A stretch of DNA of 64,000 nt from Holothuria scabra (Eukaryota; Echinodermata; Holothuroidea; Aspidochirotida; Holothuriidae): NCBI GenBank assembly GCA_037179385.1, contig CM074195.1, positions 27,116,087-27,180,086 on the forward strand, given 5' to 3'. The notes under the pieces were generated by a model, which was not told the origin of the DNA, searched no databases, and saw only the letters and a program-made list of their open reading frames with translations. Within the stretch, counting starts at the first letter, position 1. Each line of letters begins with the position of its first letter. Below are positions 1 to 11,938 of the stretch, piece after piece. The translations under genes and the position numbers were made by a program.

Positions 1-600
1 AAGGGTAACCTCCAGGGATCTCAAACTTGGCATGTAGATTGTCCACATTGAGTAGATGGTCCCTATTTTTTTTGGTATAGGTCAAATGTCATTTGGGGTC
101 ACCAGAGGTCAAAATGTAAATACCTTGGAAATTGCTTGTAAACACGATATCTCCAGATGGAAAAATGTGAGCAATCTCATACTTACCATGCTAATTGTCC
201 ATATTGAGTAGATGGTCCCTATTGTTTTTGATGGAGGTCAAAGGTCATTTGGGGTCACCAGAGGGAAAAAGGTTTAAACCTTGTAAACACTGTATCTCAA
301 GAAGGGTAAATGTGAGGGATCTCATACATAGCAGGTGGATTGCCCATATTAAGTAGATGATCACTATTATTTTTGGTGGAGGTCAAAGGTCATTTGGGGT
401 CATCAGAGATGAAAAGCTCAAAAACTTGTAAACACTGTATGTCAAGAAAGGTAACTGCCAGGAATCTCATATTTACTAAGTGGATTGTCCATATTGAGTA
501 GATGACCCCTATTGTTTTTATTGGATGTCAAAGGTCATTTGGGGTCATCAGAGTTCAAAACATCTAAACCTTGCAAACACTACATCTCAAAAGAGTATAT
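1..600. repeat. ~145-bp tandem repeat array with AGGTCA half-sites
   Basis: About four diverged monomers. The block AAACACxxTATCTC recurs near 142, 287, 431 and 576, a period of 144-145. Each monomer carries AGGTCAAAGGTCATTTGGGGTCA or a close variant: exact AGGTCAAAGGTCA at 235-247 and 380-392, one-mismatch versions near 79 and 525. The array is cut by the left edge of the window. Related blocks lie at 3300-3600 and 6985-7460. Confidence 0.85.
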
Positions 601-2691
601 AACTGTTGAAGTTAATATCCATGAGCGGTTACGGTGAAAGGGTAAGAATAATTTTACATGGGTAATGTAGTAGGCATAGGGTATATAATTTTTTGGAAAC
701 AGTTTATTAACTTCACTATGTAAATTCTTTAGTGAGGTAATTTTGAAAATATATTTGTAAAGTACTGAAGCAAACTCATAGGAAGAAGGTCTAAGGTGCA
801 CAAAAAGGAACATCACATGGTAGTTACTGTACAGTATGTTGATTCTGGCATGAAATTGTGCCCTGTTATTACATTAAGTTCCAAGTATTAATACATGAAA
901 AAGTGGGCAGAGCAAAATATAAAATCTTAAAAGGCAAAATCTGTTCATCAGGCTGGCATGCATGCTTCAATGCTCATGAGTATGCTGATTTTGCAGCCAC
1001 AAGTAAATAGATTTTCATGAAACTGAGGTGGAACATGTGAGTTTAAACAGTCTGTTTAAGGGTCATTTAGGGACATAGTCTGAAAATATTAGAAGATGCT
1101 TCTGTGCACACTAAGTAGATGACTGATGTGGAACTTCATAAGTATAAACTTTGAACAGAGAGTACTTTGTGTGATGCACAAGAATCTCTTTTATAACATA
1201 CCTACAGTGCTTTTTCAATAACCTTAAAGAAAACCTGAAGAAATCATTAAATTTAGTGGAAAAAAGTGCTAATATTTAACAAACCTTGTGCCTACAGTCC
1301 TCATGAGGACATGTGCATGCAAGCATGCATTAATTGGAAGTGGGAATTGATTAATTAGATATACCACAGTTAATTAGTTTTACAAAAAAGAACCTAATTT
1401 ACACTGATCATTTGGTATCAAATACCCTTCAGCGCACATGAACTGTCATTGTCTAATAGAGTGAATCAAATTGTGACTGACCCATTCTTTGCCATTTGGT
1501 CACAGTAAATTATCTGGCCCAATTTTTCACAGTTGACTGCCAGTTATCCCCACAGTGTCCTGAAGGATTACCTCATACAAACATACAGCTCAATTGACTT
1601 AAGCTTTTTACTGTATAAGTGGTGTTAATTGACTTTTATAAACCCTCTGAAGAAAGCTTATTTTTATCTCAGTACATAACCATGACAGCCCATTGTTTGT
1701 ATACTCCTATTTCCTGCCATTCCCTGCAGGCATTCAGTACTCTATTTGTGGTCAAAATGTCAGACCTCCATGAAAGTCACACCTCTGCTAAATCCAGCAT
1801 AAAATAACTGTCCACAATATCTTGTCTCATCTGACCACAAATAAAAGTTGTTTGCCTAGCCATTGTCTGGAGATGGAGAAGTTCATGTACACTGGTCTAA
1901 ACTAAAAGTCATCTTAGAAATACTGTAGATTGATACCCTTCAGAAATTAGTGTCCTTTACACAGAAGGTGGTGGAATTGAACAAATAGTGTGTTTGTATA
2001 AGGAATTTTGTTGAACACAACTTTAAACATTGGTGTCTGTCTAGATTGGTGTTTCTGCTTTACAGTTTCAATATGCTCTACAGTGATTATTTGTCACTTA
2101 GTTTCATTCTGGAATTTGTTTTAAATTTTTGATAGCATAAAATGTATCAGCATACTACTTGCCTCATCTCTGCATATATCTGGATAACCGCACCAAAAAG
2201 TAACCCCTGTGTGAAGGATTATATAGTTATGTCAAATATCATCCTCGAGTGGGAATTCTTGTTTCACATTTCATTTTTATCCATGTCACTAACCCCCCCC
2301 CCCCCCCAAAAAAAAAAGTGTACCATTAAGCTTAATGCATAGAACCATTGCTTCAAGATTACCCTTTATGACACTTTTCAAAAGTATTAAGATTTTATTT
2401 TGCATTGCTGCTGTCCTTTAAAAGTAGTTCAGGTAATAAGAGCAAGCATAATGTTGTATACTGTGTATCAAACAAGGAAAACTTGTACTGTATGTTATGC
2501 TGTACCTACAGTATAAGTAGACAAAAGGCGAATTAAAAGTCTTGTTAAATTATGGATTAATAGGGATATCTGCTTTTGTTAATTTGCAAAGGATACCATA
2601 GACAATGGGTGGGGCATTTCCCCCATAAAGCAAAAATTGCCGTCAGTAATAGCCAAGGTTACACATCTCTGTTCAGATGTCTCTTTAGGCT
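601..2691. other. No gene recognised
   Basis: AT-rich sequence with only short, non-conserved open frames. The one obvious feature is a homopolymer junction at 2293-2317, about 15 C followed by 10 A. I see no splice-bounded coding segment or clear transposon ends. Confidence 0.6.
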
Positions 2692-3063
2692 TGGTCTCAC
2701 ATACCCTGCAACACCCAGTGTTAACTCGTGTTTACAATCAGACAAAACCACAGGCTAACCCCGTGTTTTCCAGTCTGTGTTCTCACGTACCCAGTGTTTC
2801 ATTGATTGGATAGTGTTACCGCAGTAACTAGGCCAAATATTTCACACACCGATTACAGCAAAATGTAAGAAAATACTGTCATCAGTGCCATAAATACCTG
2901 TGACCTTGCTTGATTAAAACAAACATGATGTTTAAAACTGCTTAACCCTGCGATTTGAGGTGAATCGAAATTTAAACACCGACCCCGCGTTAACCTGCAT
3001 TCCCACGTTACTCGAGCATGAGGTAGCACAGTGTTACCTCAAGCATGGGGTATGTGAGAACAC
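2692..3063. mobile_element. Foldback (MITE-like) element
   Basis: The left end GGTCTCACATACCC (from 2692) and the right end GGGGTATGTGAGAAC (to about 3062) are inverted copies. Internal pieces such as GTTCTCACGTACCCAGTG and TTCCCACGTTACTCGAG are degenerate copies of the same motif. No open frame lies inside. No target duplication was identified, so the borders and class are open. Confidence 0.5.
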
Positions 3064-3299
3064 AGTATTTGATCCAGTGCTTGTAGGAGAGTGTTTGGAT
3101 AAGGGCTTGTTTAAACACTATCCTCAATGCAGACTTTTCGAAACATAGAGGCATCGGAACATAGAGACTTCAGAATGGTGAGCTGTCCCCATTGACCAAA
3201 CTTTTGATAAAAATGGTTTCAAAACACCGCTTTATCAAGTAAAGAGACAGTTTTCTGGCATATTAAAGCTGTGTGAGAAATTCCTCTTGTGTGTGGAGA

Positions 3300-3600
3300 T
3301 CAAAGGTTTGAGGTGACAATTAGATCAAACTTTGTAGACATAATATTTTTAGGGGGATAACTGTGAGGGATCTCATACCATGGAGGTAGTACTTCCATAC
3401 TCATATTGTGCTAAGCTTAATTTTGAATTGCTCATGTTGATGGACGTGTTGGTAAGGTGATCACTATTGTTTTTAAGGGGTCAAAAGGTCATTTTGGGTC
3501 ACATGAGGTCAAAAAGTTTTGACCTTACTAGTATTATATCTCAGTTAAGTAGGATAATTGTATGGGTTCTCATGCATGTCATGTTTGTTTCCATGTTTGC
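3300..3600. repeat. Degenerate copies of the 145-bp AGGTCA repeat
   Basis: About two worn monomers. GGGGTCAAAAGGTCATTTTGGGTCA lies near 3477-3501, followed by ATGAGGTCAAAAAG and a 'TATATCTCA' block, in the same order as in the array at 1-600. Confidence 0.6.
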
Positions 3601-4402
3601 TATGATATCATACGGCAAGGAATCACTAAGCCTGTTTGCTTTCTAGTTTATAAATGGATTTGTCAGCAGAGTTAAGTTTTTAAGACATATTTAATTGACT
3701 TTTCCTTAAGGTCTTGCAAGTAAGAAAAATAAAATCCAGAATATGTCCTCCAAACCCTGTCACAATACCTTTTGTCCTAACTCAAGATATCTCACTTAAG
3801 AGATTGGTTATTTCTGTTAAAAATACCTCCACTTTCTGACAAAGCCACAGAATGTTACATGATATTGGCACATTGTATCAGATTATTTTTGTTTTTCTTT
3901 TTAATTAATGTCCTGTTTATCCTATAAATTTGATAATGTTGGAATGTTTGAACATCTTGTCCTCTACATCTGGCATTACTCTTCACGACACTATATGGTA
4001 TAGAAAACAATTTTGCTTATCATTCCCTGCAGCAAAAACAAAATTTTAAATAAATTAAATAAATGAATGTGTGGCCATGACATCACAGATTTTCCATAAT
4101 GCACTAATTCCCAAGAAAAACTTGTGTTTCTTTGAAAATCAATATCTTTCGAACGTTACATGCTACTGAGAAGCAGTGTTCACCTCCTGAAAGAGAAAAT
4201 TTTCCTGCATATTTTGAAATCAATCAATTTTGCCTCTGGAAAATACCTTAAGATGAAATATTGTATTTTTGCAGAATATTTTAATTTGTTTAAACCAATA
4301 TTTACAGACACGGAATGATATACTACACTACTCTGAAGTTTTCTTTTCAGAATCGATTTTTACTAAAATTCTAAATTATTTGTTGTTGAGGAATATTTTG
4401 TG
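3601..4402. other. No gene recognised
   Basis: AT-rich sequence with no splice-bounded coding segment, no tandem structure and no clear TIR pair. Confidence 0.5.
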
Positions 4403-4412
4403 GGCTGTAACC

Positions 4413-4744
4413 ACGGACTTATATACATGCACAGAGCATGTAACGTGTACGTCCTATCCGAAGATGGTCACCACCAACTGGGACAAAAAAGGCGCACCAA
4501 GATGGCCATTTTAATTTGAATGGGAAACAATATCATATTCCTGCAATACGTGAAGTGATTTTGAACTTACCTTGCCATAGTTTTAAAATATTTCAACTTT
4601 TTTGCAAAATATGGAGATACACTTGATCAAGTCCAAACTTCCACACAAAACAATATCAGGCGGCCATTTTGGTGCACTTCTTCTCAAACTACGGTAGCAA
4701 CAATGTACTGCGCAGTATGCTCTGTCCATGTATAGGAAGTCCAT
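4413..4744. mobile_element. MITE family A, copy 1
   Basis: About 330 bp with inverted ends. The left end reads GGACTTATATACATG..CAGAGC; the right end reads GCTCTGTCCATG then TATAGGAAGTCC. The flanks GGCTGTAACC (4403-4412) and GGCTGTAAGC (4745-4754) match at 9 of 10 bases and look like a target duplication. The interior recurs in copies at 17598-17957 and 27228-27581. No coding capacity. Confidence 0.75.
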
Positions 4745-4754
4745 GGCTGTAAGC

Positions 4755-5255
4755 TATAAAATTCCTTACAATGTATCTTTTGTTATGCACAATATTTTGA
4801 GGAGATCAAACTGTTACTGGAATTCTTAGACTAAAAATGATTCAGTCATTCAAGTCTATTTCATTGTGTTGGGCGCAGTGAATGCATTTGAAGTCCACCC
4901 GAAAGGATCACTCACTGTATTTCTGTATTTGCAAAATATTTGGAAGAGCAACTTGTATAGTGCGGAAAAGCAACAAGTATATTTTTAAAAATAAGCGGTA
5001 CTTAGCCAATATACTGACTTGCCATATTTTATTTAAATTTCTTCAAACTCAGTATGCCTTCATTTAAAAGAATATGTTAAGCAGCATAAGTGCATTGTGT
5101 TTTGTCTATTACTTTGCTAGCTTAACATTTGTAAATGTAGATAAATTCTTTTTATGTCAAATGTATAGAGATATATGGAAGACCATGTCCACCAAATCCT
5201 GTGTATGATAGTCCAAATTTGCCTCTGATGCAGTTTTTCCTTAGCCCCCCTCCCG
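4755..5255. other. No gene recognised
   Basis: AT-rich single-copy-looking sequence; nothing supported. Confidence 0.5.
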
Positions 5256-5515
5256 ACTCTCTAGCAAAGAAACGTTTGACCAAACCAAACGTTTACTGCT
5301 GAAGGAGTTCTACTTCACATGATATGGTCTTCAAAAGGACAACAATGGATGACTGGCCAATTTCAATGCTTTTAGATCATTTACTTCCCCAACTCTCTAG
5401 CAAAGAAACGTTTGACCAAACCAAACGTTTACTGCTGAAGGAGTTCTACTTCACATGGTCTTCAAAAGAACAACAATTGATGACTGGCCAACTTCAAGGC
5501 TTTTAGACCATTAAC
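5256..5515. repeat. Direct tandem duplication, 136-bp period
   Basis: ACTCTCTAGCAAAGAAACG starts at 5256 and again at 5392. The following ~100 bases, including an AACGTTTG...CAAACGTTT inverted motif and GGAGTTCTACTTCACATG, are repeated nearly unchanged. A further short repeat, CATCATTGGTCTGT..TGTGGTTCCAT, occurs at 5514 and in diverged form at 5811. Confidence 0.8.
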
Positions 5516-5851
5516 ATCATTGGTCTGTTATGTGTGGTTCCATCCTAGACTGGATGAGAAGAACATATGTACTAAGATATGCGTCAGATACGTCATCAGA
5601 TTCAATTGTAAGAAGCGGTATTTCCAAAGAGCAAATGCACCATTAATTTATACGCCATTGTGTCAAAAGTACCTCTGTTTATTGGTTACATTCTTTCTTT
5701 GTTCGTTGATTTGTTTGTTTGAAGACTCCATTTTTCTCTCAAGGAAGTCCCGTCCACTAAAGAAATTGACAAGACTTAACTGTCCACCTAACGGCTCTGA
5801 GACCATTTACATCATTGGTCTGTAATGTATGGCTTCATTCTAGGCTGAATG

Positions 5852-6250
5852 CAGTGGTGTAGCTACAGAGGGGCAGGGGCGATTGCTAATCGCCCCCTTG
5901 GCTCTGAAAAATGAAAAATTAAGAAATTTGCCATTTGTGACACGACTTAACAATAGTGAGGTTTTTCCAACTTTTCTATCATGAAATTCCGGATTCATTC
6001 CAATATAAGCTGAATATTTGTAATTATTTTTTATCAAAGAAGCAACATTGTCCGATTGCAATTCTTAAATCAGTAGCGCTCGCTCGTAAATCAGTTTGGT
6101 AAAATTTTCCGAGCTCTGGAGATGACAGAATCGGAAATTTGCCGTATGTGACGCCAGATCATCAAGTGACGCCGGCAACTACAGTGCTATTTTAATAAAT
6201 TTTCTTTCAAAAAATTCCAAATTTCTCCGATCTTTCATTTCTTTTCATTT
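5852..6250. mobile_element. Dispersed repeat family B, copy 1
   Basis: Starts with CAGTGGTGTAGCTACAG, a terminal motif that recurs inverted at 44009-44023. The text 'ATCGCCCCCTTGGCTCTGAAAAATGA' and the following 'TTTGCCxTTTGTGACxCxA' block recur at 7910, 10190 and, inverted, near 43900-44000. Probably a non-autonomous DNA transposon; only one end is clear. Confidence 0.55.
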
Positions 6251-6916
6251 CATTTATATGTTTTATCACAACAGTAAATGAACAGGTTACTAGATAAGCA
6301 CATATAAAGAAGTTTGTAAAAAGCAATTGTTGTGAATGGAAGTACTCTTAAAACCGTTCTGGGTTTGGGAAACAAAATCACTCCCAAAAAGAGCAGACAC
6401 AAGCTGATAAACAGAATATCAACGTAAATCCCCCTATATCCTCTCTCTAAACTCCCCACCTACCAACCTACCCTACCCGAGGAACATTAATAAGTACTGA
6501 CAAAATATTATGATAAACCTTTCCCAAAGACATAACTGACGGGCTAAGCTGATAATTCTCAGGAAGTGTGTTCCAGGTGATAATGGATCTCTACTTAAGA
6601 CTTTTCTTGCAAGCCTTTCTATCAATGAAAAGGGCAGGGCCGTAGCGAGCGGGGGTGGGGGGTTTAATACGGCCGTCAGATGTAGGATATGGCCAATTAT
6701 CCGACGGCCGGTGGGCCTTAATAAACATTGATGGGTCATTTAGATGAAGAGCCGATAATCGAGATAAGCGACAAGAGATTGGCCCCGCGCTCCCGTTCTC
6801 GCTTTTTCTTTATTTTTATACTTTTGAAACTCATTCTTCGTCTTTCCTTCCACTTTCTGTTTTTTTTCTGTCGTTTTTGGTTTCGATGAAAAGAGAAACC
6901 TATGCATTCATGATGG

Positions 6917-6983
6917 CGCATGTGTGTATGTATTGTGTAGGTGAGCGTGTGGGTGTGTGTGTGTATGTATGTGTGTGTTTGTG
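6917..6983. repeat. (TG)n microsatellite
   Basis: An imperfect TG tract with GTAT and AGGTGAGC interruptions, directly left of the internal 145-bp repeats. Confidence 0.8.
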
Positions 6984-6984
6984 A

Positions 6985-7460
6985 CAATTTACTTGTTTAC
7001 ACGATATCTTGAGAAGGGAAGATCTGACAGTTCTCAAACTTGGTACACTGATACCCCTTACTGAGAAAAAGAACCCTATTTATTTTAATCGAGGTCAAAG
7101 GTCATCTGGGGTCACAGGGGGTTAAAAACCGAAATCCTTGTTTATACAATATTTCAAGGTAGGAAACTTGGATTCATTTCAAACTTGATATGTTGATGCG
7201 TTATGATGTAAAGAAGAACCCTATTGATTTTGGTAGAGGTCAAAGGTCATTTGGGGTCAAAGGGGGTCAAACTCCGAAAACCTGTATAGGACAGCTCAAG
7301 GTACGAAACGTGGGTGTATTTCACAATTAGTGTGTGTATGAGTTATGGGGAGTTGAAAGTACTGTACCTGTTGTTTTTGGTGGAGGACTGGAGGTCAATG
7401 GCCATCTGGTATCACCTGGCATCAGACTCTGTAAACCTTGTTTGCAGAATATCTTAAGGC
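6985..7460. repeat. ~145-bp AGGTCA tandem repeat, internal array
   Basis: Three monomers in the same order as at 1-600: 'TACACGATATCTTGAGAAGGG', 'CTTGGTACACTGAT' and AGGTCAAAGGTCA-TTTGGGGTCA. Exact AGGTCAAAGGTCA occurs at 7092-7104 and 7237-7249. The array lies inside the TIR element 6635-7756, which suggests how the repeat family spread. Confidence 0.8.
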
Positions 7461-8603
7461 ACAGTAGAAATTTGGATTTTTGAATAAAGAAGTGTTTTGG
7501 TTAAAAGCAAAACCAGTTACAGGTTGAGTCAAAGGTCCATTTGGGTCACCAGTTGTTACAACAAATGTAGCATTTTATTGAAAAGAGCATGTATGCATCA
7601 TCGAAACCTCAATGCATTTTTGCATCTTTTCTTTTCTTTTCTTTACTTGTCCTTCTCCTCTCCCTGTTTTGCCGACAGACCGAAAATTTGCCCACGACGA
7701 CCAAAATATTGGGAGTGTGGCACCACCCTCCCCCCTCCCCGCTCGCTACGGCCCTGATTTTAACCGTATAGACCGTTGAAGTAATTACCCACACTTTCAA
7801 GATAATGTCTTGAAAACTTTGGAGTTTCTAAGTAACTCAAAATATTTAAATATTTAAGACCATTTTACATTTGGGCCCCTTCTCTTAGACATCCCGTGAC
7901 CTAGCTAAAATGGGCAGGTGACTCTGAAAAATGAAGAATTCGAAAATTTGCAGTTTGTGAAACCAGTCCACTGTGTGGTTTTGTCTAGTCATGAAATTCC
8001 GAAATCTCCGCTTTTAAAGCTCCACATTCGTCATTATTTGTTTAAAAGAGCAAACTTTTCCGCGCGCTTCGCTTGCCACAAATGCGATTCCTAAGCAGGA
8101 TAGCTAGCTCATACCATGAGTGAAATTTTCCTAGCTCTTGGATTTTAAGTGAAAAAACGGAAATTCTCATTTGCTCTATATGTAACCCCAGATCATCAAG
8201 TGACACCAGTTACTACCGTGATATTTTCATAAATTTCCTTTCATAAAATTCGAAATTTTCTTCAATATAAGCTCTGATTTTGTTCTTTGTAAGGGTCATG
8301 GATTAGGGTTACTACTGCCCGTAACGAAAAGTTTTGCGCATTGGCCGCATCAGATTGCATCTAATCTAAAAAGTACTTTTCAGTATTTAAAATTTTCCAA
8401 TTTCCCTACCCCATTTTATTTTCTGTCACAATTATTAGATCTGTCTGCATAAGATAATCTTTACACCCCCAAAGTTTACACCTTCGCTACGCTCCTGGCA
8501 AAAGGGTATGAAGATGGCCAGCCTGTCTAGTGTGGTGACTGTGAAAAGATTTTTTCAAGGTATAAATAGAACTTGAAAGTAGATTGTTCAGACAGCGACA
8601 GGT

Positions 8604-9190
8604 TTACGTAACTAGACTCATTTTGACTAAATCATCAAGTTTAAGTAAGTTCAACGAAACAAATGTACGACTCGTCTCATCGCATGAAGCAGAGCCTGTG
8701 TCAGACAGCCATTTTCTGAAGAATAAATAATTTATGTAGATCGAGAGTAGACTTAGTAGTGGTACCGGACCATACGGTATACCGCAACAGTAAGAAAGAT
8801 GGGTTAAAACAAGGCTTGAGTAAATAAACCTCAGGGCTCTTTGGGGTAAAGTAAATTTCGATGTCGATAAGATTCCTACACCTCTTGAAATTTGACCTGA
8901 GACATACTTTACATGATCTTTCCATGAGAGCGTATCGTCAATGTGTACGCCTAAGAAGTTTGTATAGTTAACTTTCAGAAGGGGCTTGTTATTGATACTA
9001 ATATTAAAGCTACCATTATTTCTACCTCTTCTAAATACCATTTAATTGGTTTTATCAACGTTCAGTGATAATTTATTCGATACAAACCATTTGTAAAACT
9101 TGCACAGTTCATCATTTACAATTTCCTCTAAGTTGCTATTGCTGCCTGTGAAGAAGGTACTGGTGTCGTGGGTAAAAACTTCATCCACTG
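8604..9190 (-). pseudogene. Non-LTR retrotransposon reverse transcriptase remnant (left copy)
   Basis: A minus-strand fragment of the RT C-terminal half. It runs from a worn F/YADD-like site (FTHDTSTFF) near 9165-9185 through KWFVSNKLSLNVDKTN to MVFRRGRNN, NFLGVHIDDTLSWKDHV and LTHLSYC. This order is typical of Jockey/CR1-like elements. Damage is clear: a stop codon where KTN-Y-MVF is expected (about 9042), a frameshift after LSYCCGI (about 8790), and no palm N-terminal half or endonuclease. It cannot encode an active enzyme. The plus-strand open frames across this interval are antisense shadows. Confidence 0.85.
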
Positions 9191-9661
9191 TTTACGTTGA
9201 AGGAAACCTCATATGCGACGAAAATTCTGCTCTCGACCTTTCTTCCGACAAAACGTCCCTTTATATCGGTGTTTCAGGGTGCAACCGGGAAGCTTTGTCC
9301 GCCGGTCCGACAAATCCTTGCTTTCCCCACTGTGACTTCGGTTTTACACAGTTTGTCCTACCTATACTTCCTGACAAAATATCGTTCGAAGAAATTGAAT
9401 AAAATAGTCTACGGCGGATTAATTTCAGTCTAGTCTCCCAATACCATAACCCTTATACGCTGTTTATTGACGGGACAGAATTCGGTTGACCTACCTAATC
9501 TGAGCTGGAAAAAATGCGTGACATTAACAGGAGGAATAAGAAACCAAGCATCCAAGGATCGGAACAAAATCATCTAGGTCTGTTGCAGACAATGAAAAAT
9601 GCAGTAAACAAAGATGCTGGGTAAAAGAAGTGTTCGCTTCAGACACCCCCTCCCCCTCGGC

Positions 9662-9977
9662 AGTGGCGGCGCCAAAATTTAAAAATTGGGGGCAAACTAA
9701 GAGCAAAAGATAACTTTGGGGCAAAATTTTCGGGCAGAGCACGAAACCGAGCCTAAAGCGCCCGTTCCTGGAGAGTACAGGGGACGAACCCTACGGAACC
9801 TCTGGTGTTTTAGCATATCTCTGGATGAACTATTAAGTCACTGGAGAGGTATATTATTTTCTTTTTGGGGGGTTAACCCAACTCCTAACTGATCTTAATT
9901 GGAGGGGGCAAGTAGGGGAAAGGACAGAATCTAGGCGGGCAAATTCCCCCTCTTGCCCCACCGTAACGCCATCACTG
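9662..9977. mobile_element. Short TIR element (left copy)
   Basis: Starts GGCAGTGGCGGCG and ends with the inverse of GGCAGTGATGGCGTTAC, giving imperfect TIRs with a hAT-like CAGTG start. The sequence is G-rich then C-rich and non-coding. The duplicate lies at about 11939-12255. No clear target duplication. Confidence 0.45.
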
Positions 9978-10882
9978 CCCTCCGTCTGGTACTTCCAATT
10001 GCGGTTGAAACAGCCTTAACCAAGCTACGGCCCTGATTTTAACCGTATAGACCGTTGAAGTAATTACCCACACTTTCAAGATAATGTCTTGAAAACTTTG
10101 GAGTTTCTAAGTAACTCAAAATATTTAAATATTTAAGACCATTTTACATTTGGGCCCCTTCTCTTAGACATCCCGTGGCCTAGCTAAAATGGGCAGGTGA
10201 CTCTGAAAAATGAAGAATTCGAAAATTTGCAGTTTGTGAAACCAGTCTACTGTGTGGTTTTGTCTACTCATGAAATTCCGAAATCTCCCCATTAAAAGCT
10301 CCACATTCGTCATCATTTGTTTAAAAGAGCAAACTTTTCCGCGCGCTTCGCTTGCCACAAATGCGATTCCTAAGCAGGAGTGCTAGCTCATACCTTGAGT
10401 GAAATTTTCCTAGCTCTTGGATTTTAAGTGAAGAAACGGAAATTCTCATTTGCTCTATATGTAACCCCAGATCATCAAGTGACACCAGTAACTACCGTGA
10501 TATTTTCATAAATTTCCTTTCATAAAATTCGAAATTTTCTTCAATATAAGCTCTGATTTTGTTCTTTGTAAGGGTCATGGATTAGGGTTACTACTGCCCG
10601 TAACGAAAAGTTTTGCGCATTGGCCGCATCAGATTGCATCTAATCTAAAAAGTACTTTTCAGTATTTAAAATTTTCCAATTTCCCTACCCCATTTTATTT
10701 TCTGTCACAATTATTAGATCTGTCTGCATAAGATAATCTTTACACCCCCAAAGTTTACACCTTCGCTACGCTCCTGGCAAAAGGGTATGAAGATGGCCAG
10801 CCTGTCTAGTGTGGTGACTGTGAAAAGATTTTTTCAAGGTATAAATAGAACTTGAAAGTAGATTGTTCAGACAGCGACAGGT

Positions 10883-11468
10883 TTACGTAACTAGACTCAT
10901 TTTGACTAAATCATCAAGTTTAAGTAAGTTCAACGAAACAAATGTACGACTCGTCTCATCGCATGAAGCAGAGCCTGTGTCAGACAGCCATTTCTGAAGA
11001 ATAAATAATTTATGTAGATCGAGAGTAGACTTAGTAGTGGTACCGGACCATACGGTATACCGCAACAGTAAGAAAGATGGGTTAAAACAAGGCTTGAGTA
11101 AATAAACCTCAGGGCTCTTTGGGGTAAAGTAAATTTCGATGTCGATAAGATTCCTACACCTCTTGAAATTTGACCTGAGACATACTTTACATGATCTTTC
11201 CATGAGAGCGTATCGTCAATGTGTACGCCTAAGAAGTTTGTATAGTTAACTTTCAGAAGGGGCTTGTTATTGATACTAATATTAAAGCTACAATTATTTC
11301 TACCTCTTCTAAATACCATTTAATTGGTTTTATCAACGTTCAGTGATAATTTATTCGATACAAACCATTTGTAAAACTTGCACAGTTCATCATTTACAAT
11401 TTCCTCTAAGTTGCTATTGCTGCCTGTGAAGAAGGTACTGGTGTCGTGGGTAAAAACTTCATCCACTG
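10883..11468 (-). pseudogene. Non-LTR retrotransposon reverse transcriptase remnant (right copy)
   Basis: The duplicate of the fragment at 8604-9190, shifted by 2278 bp, with the same stop and the same frameshift. So the element was already dead before the segment was duplicated. One T fewer at about 10990 joins the final reading frame (…LFILQKWLSDTG…), and one substitution changes NNGSF to NNCSF. Confidence 0.85.
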
Positions 11469-11938
11469 TTTACGTTGAAGGAAACCTCATATGCGACGAA
11501 AATTCTGCTCTCTACCTTTCTTCCGACAAAACGTCCCTTTATATCGGTGTTTCAGGGTGCAACCGGGAAGCTTTGTCCGCCGGTCCGACAAATCCTTGCT
11601 TTCCCCACTGTGACTTCGGTTTTACACAGTTTGTCCTACCTATACTTCCTGACAAAATATCGTTCGAAGAAATTGAATAAAATAGTCTACGGCGGATTAA
11701 TTTCAGTCTAGTCTCCCAATACCATAACCCTTATACGCTGTTTGTTGACGGGACAGAATTCGGTTGACCTACCTAATCTGAGCTGGAAAAAATGCGTGAC
11801 ATTAACAGGAGGAATAAGAAACCAAGCATCCAAGCATCGGAACAAAATCATCTAGGTCTGTTGCAGACAATGAAAAATACAGTAAACAAAGATGCTGGGT
11901 AAAAGAAGTGTTCGCTTCAGACACCCCCTCCCCCTCGG

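Larger units (their letters stand above)
6635..7756. mobile_element. 1.12-kb element with 20-bp TIRs
   Basis: The ends are a perfect inverted pair: CAGGGCCGTAGCGAGCGGGG at 6635-6654 and its reverse complement at 7737-7756. The similarity runs on as G-rich/C-rich sequence. The interior has no transposase. It holds a nested hairpin (6670-6710), a (TG)n tract and ~145-bp AGGTCA repeats. The hAT-like CAGGG start suggests a non-autonomous hAT element, but the flanks show no target duplication. The right end is also the breakpoint of the neighbouring 2278-bp duplication. Confidence 0.65.
7746..10023. repeat. 2278-bp tandem duplication, left copy
   Basis: Begins CTACGGCCCTGATTTTAACC and ends CGGTTGAAACAGCCTTAACC then AAG. 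The same sequence follows head-to-tail at 10024-12301. Every internal landmark is offset by 2278 bp (minor local indels). Differences are few, for example GTGACCT/GTGGCCT near 7900/10178 and CCATTTTCTG/CCATTTCTG near 8709/10987. The copies are therefore recent, or assembled twice. Contents: family B repeat, a dead reverse transcriptase fragment, and a short TIR element near 9662-9977. Confidence 0.95.

Noticed and set aside
9100..9433. Paired plus-strand open frames repeated at 11378-11711
   Set aside because: Conserved only because the segment is duplicated; they overlap the antisense of a dead reverse transcriptase and match no domain.
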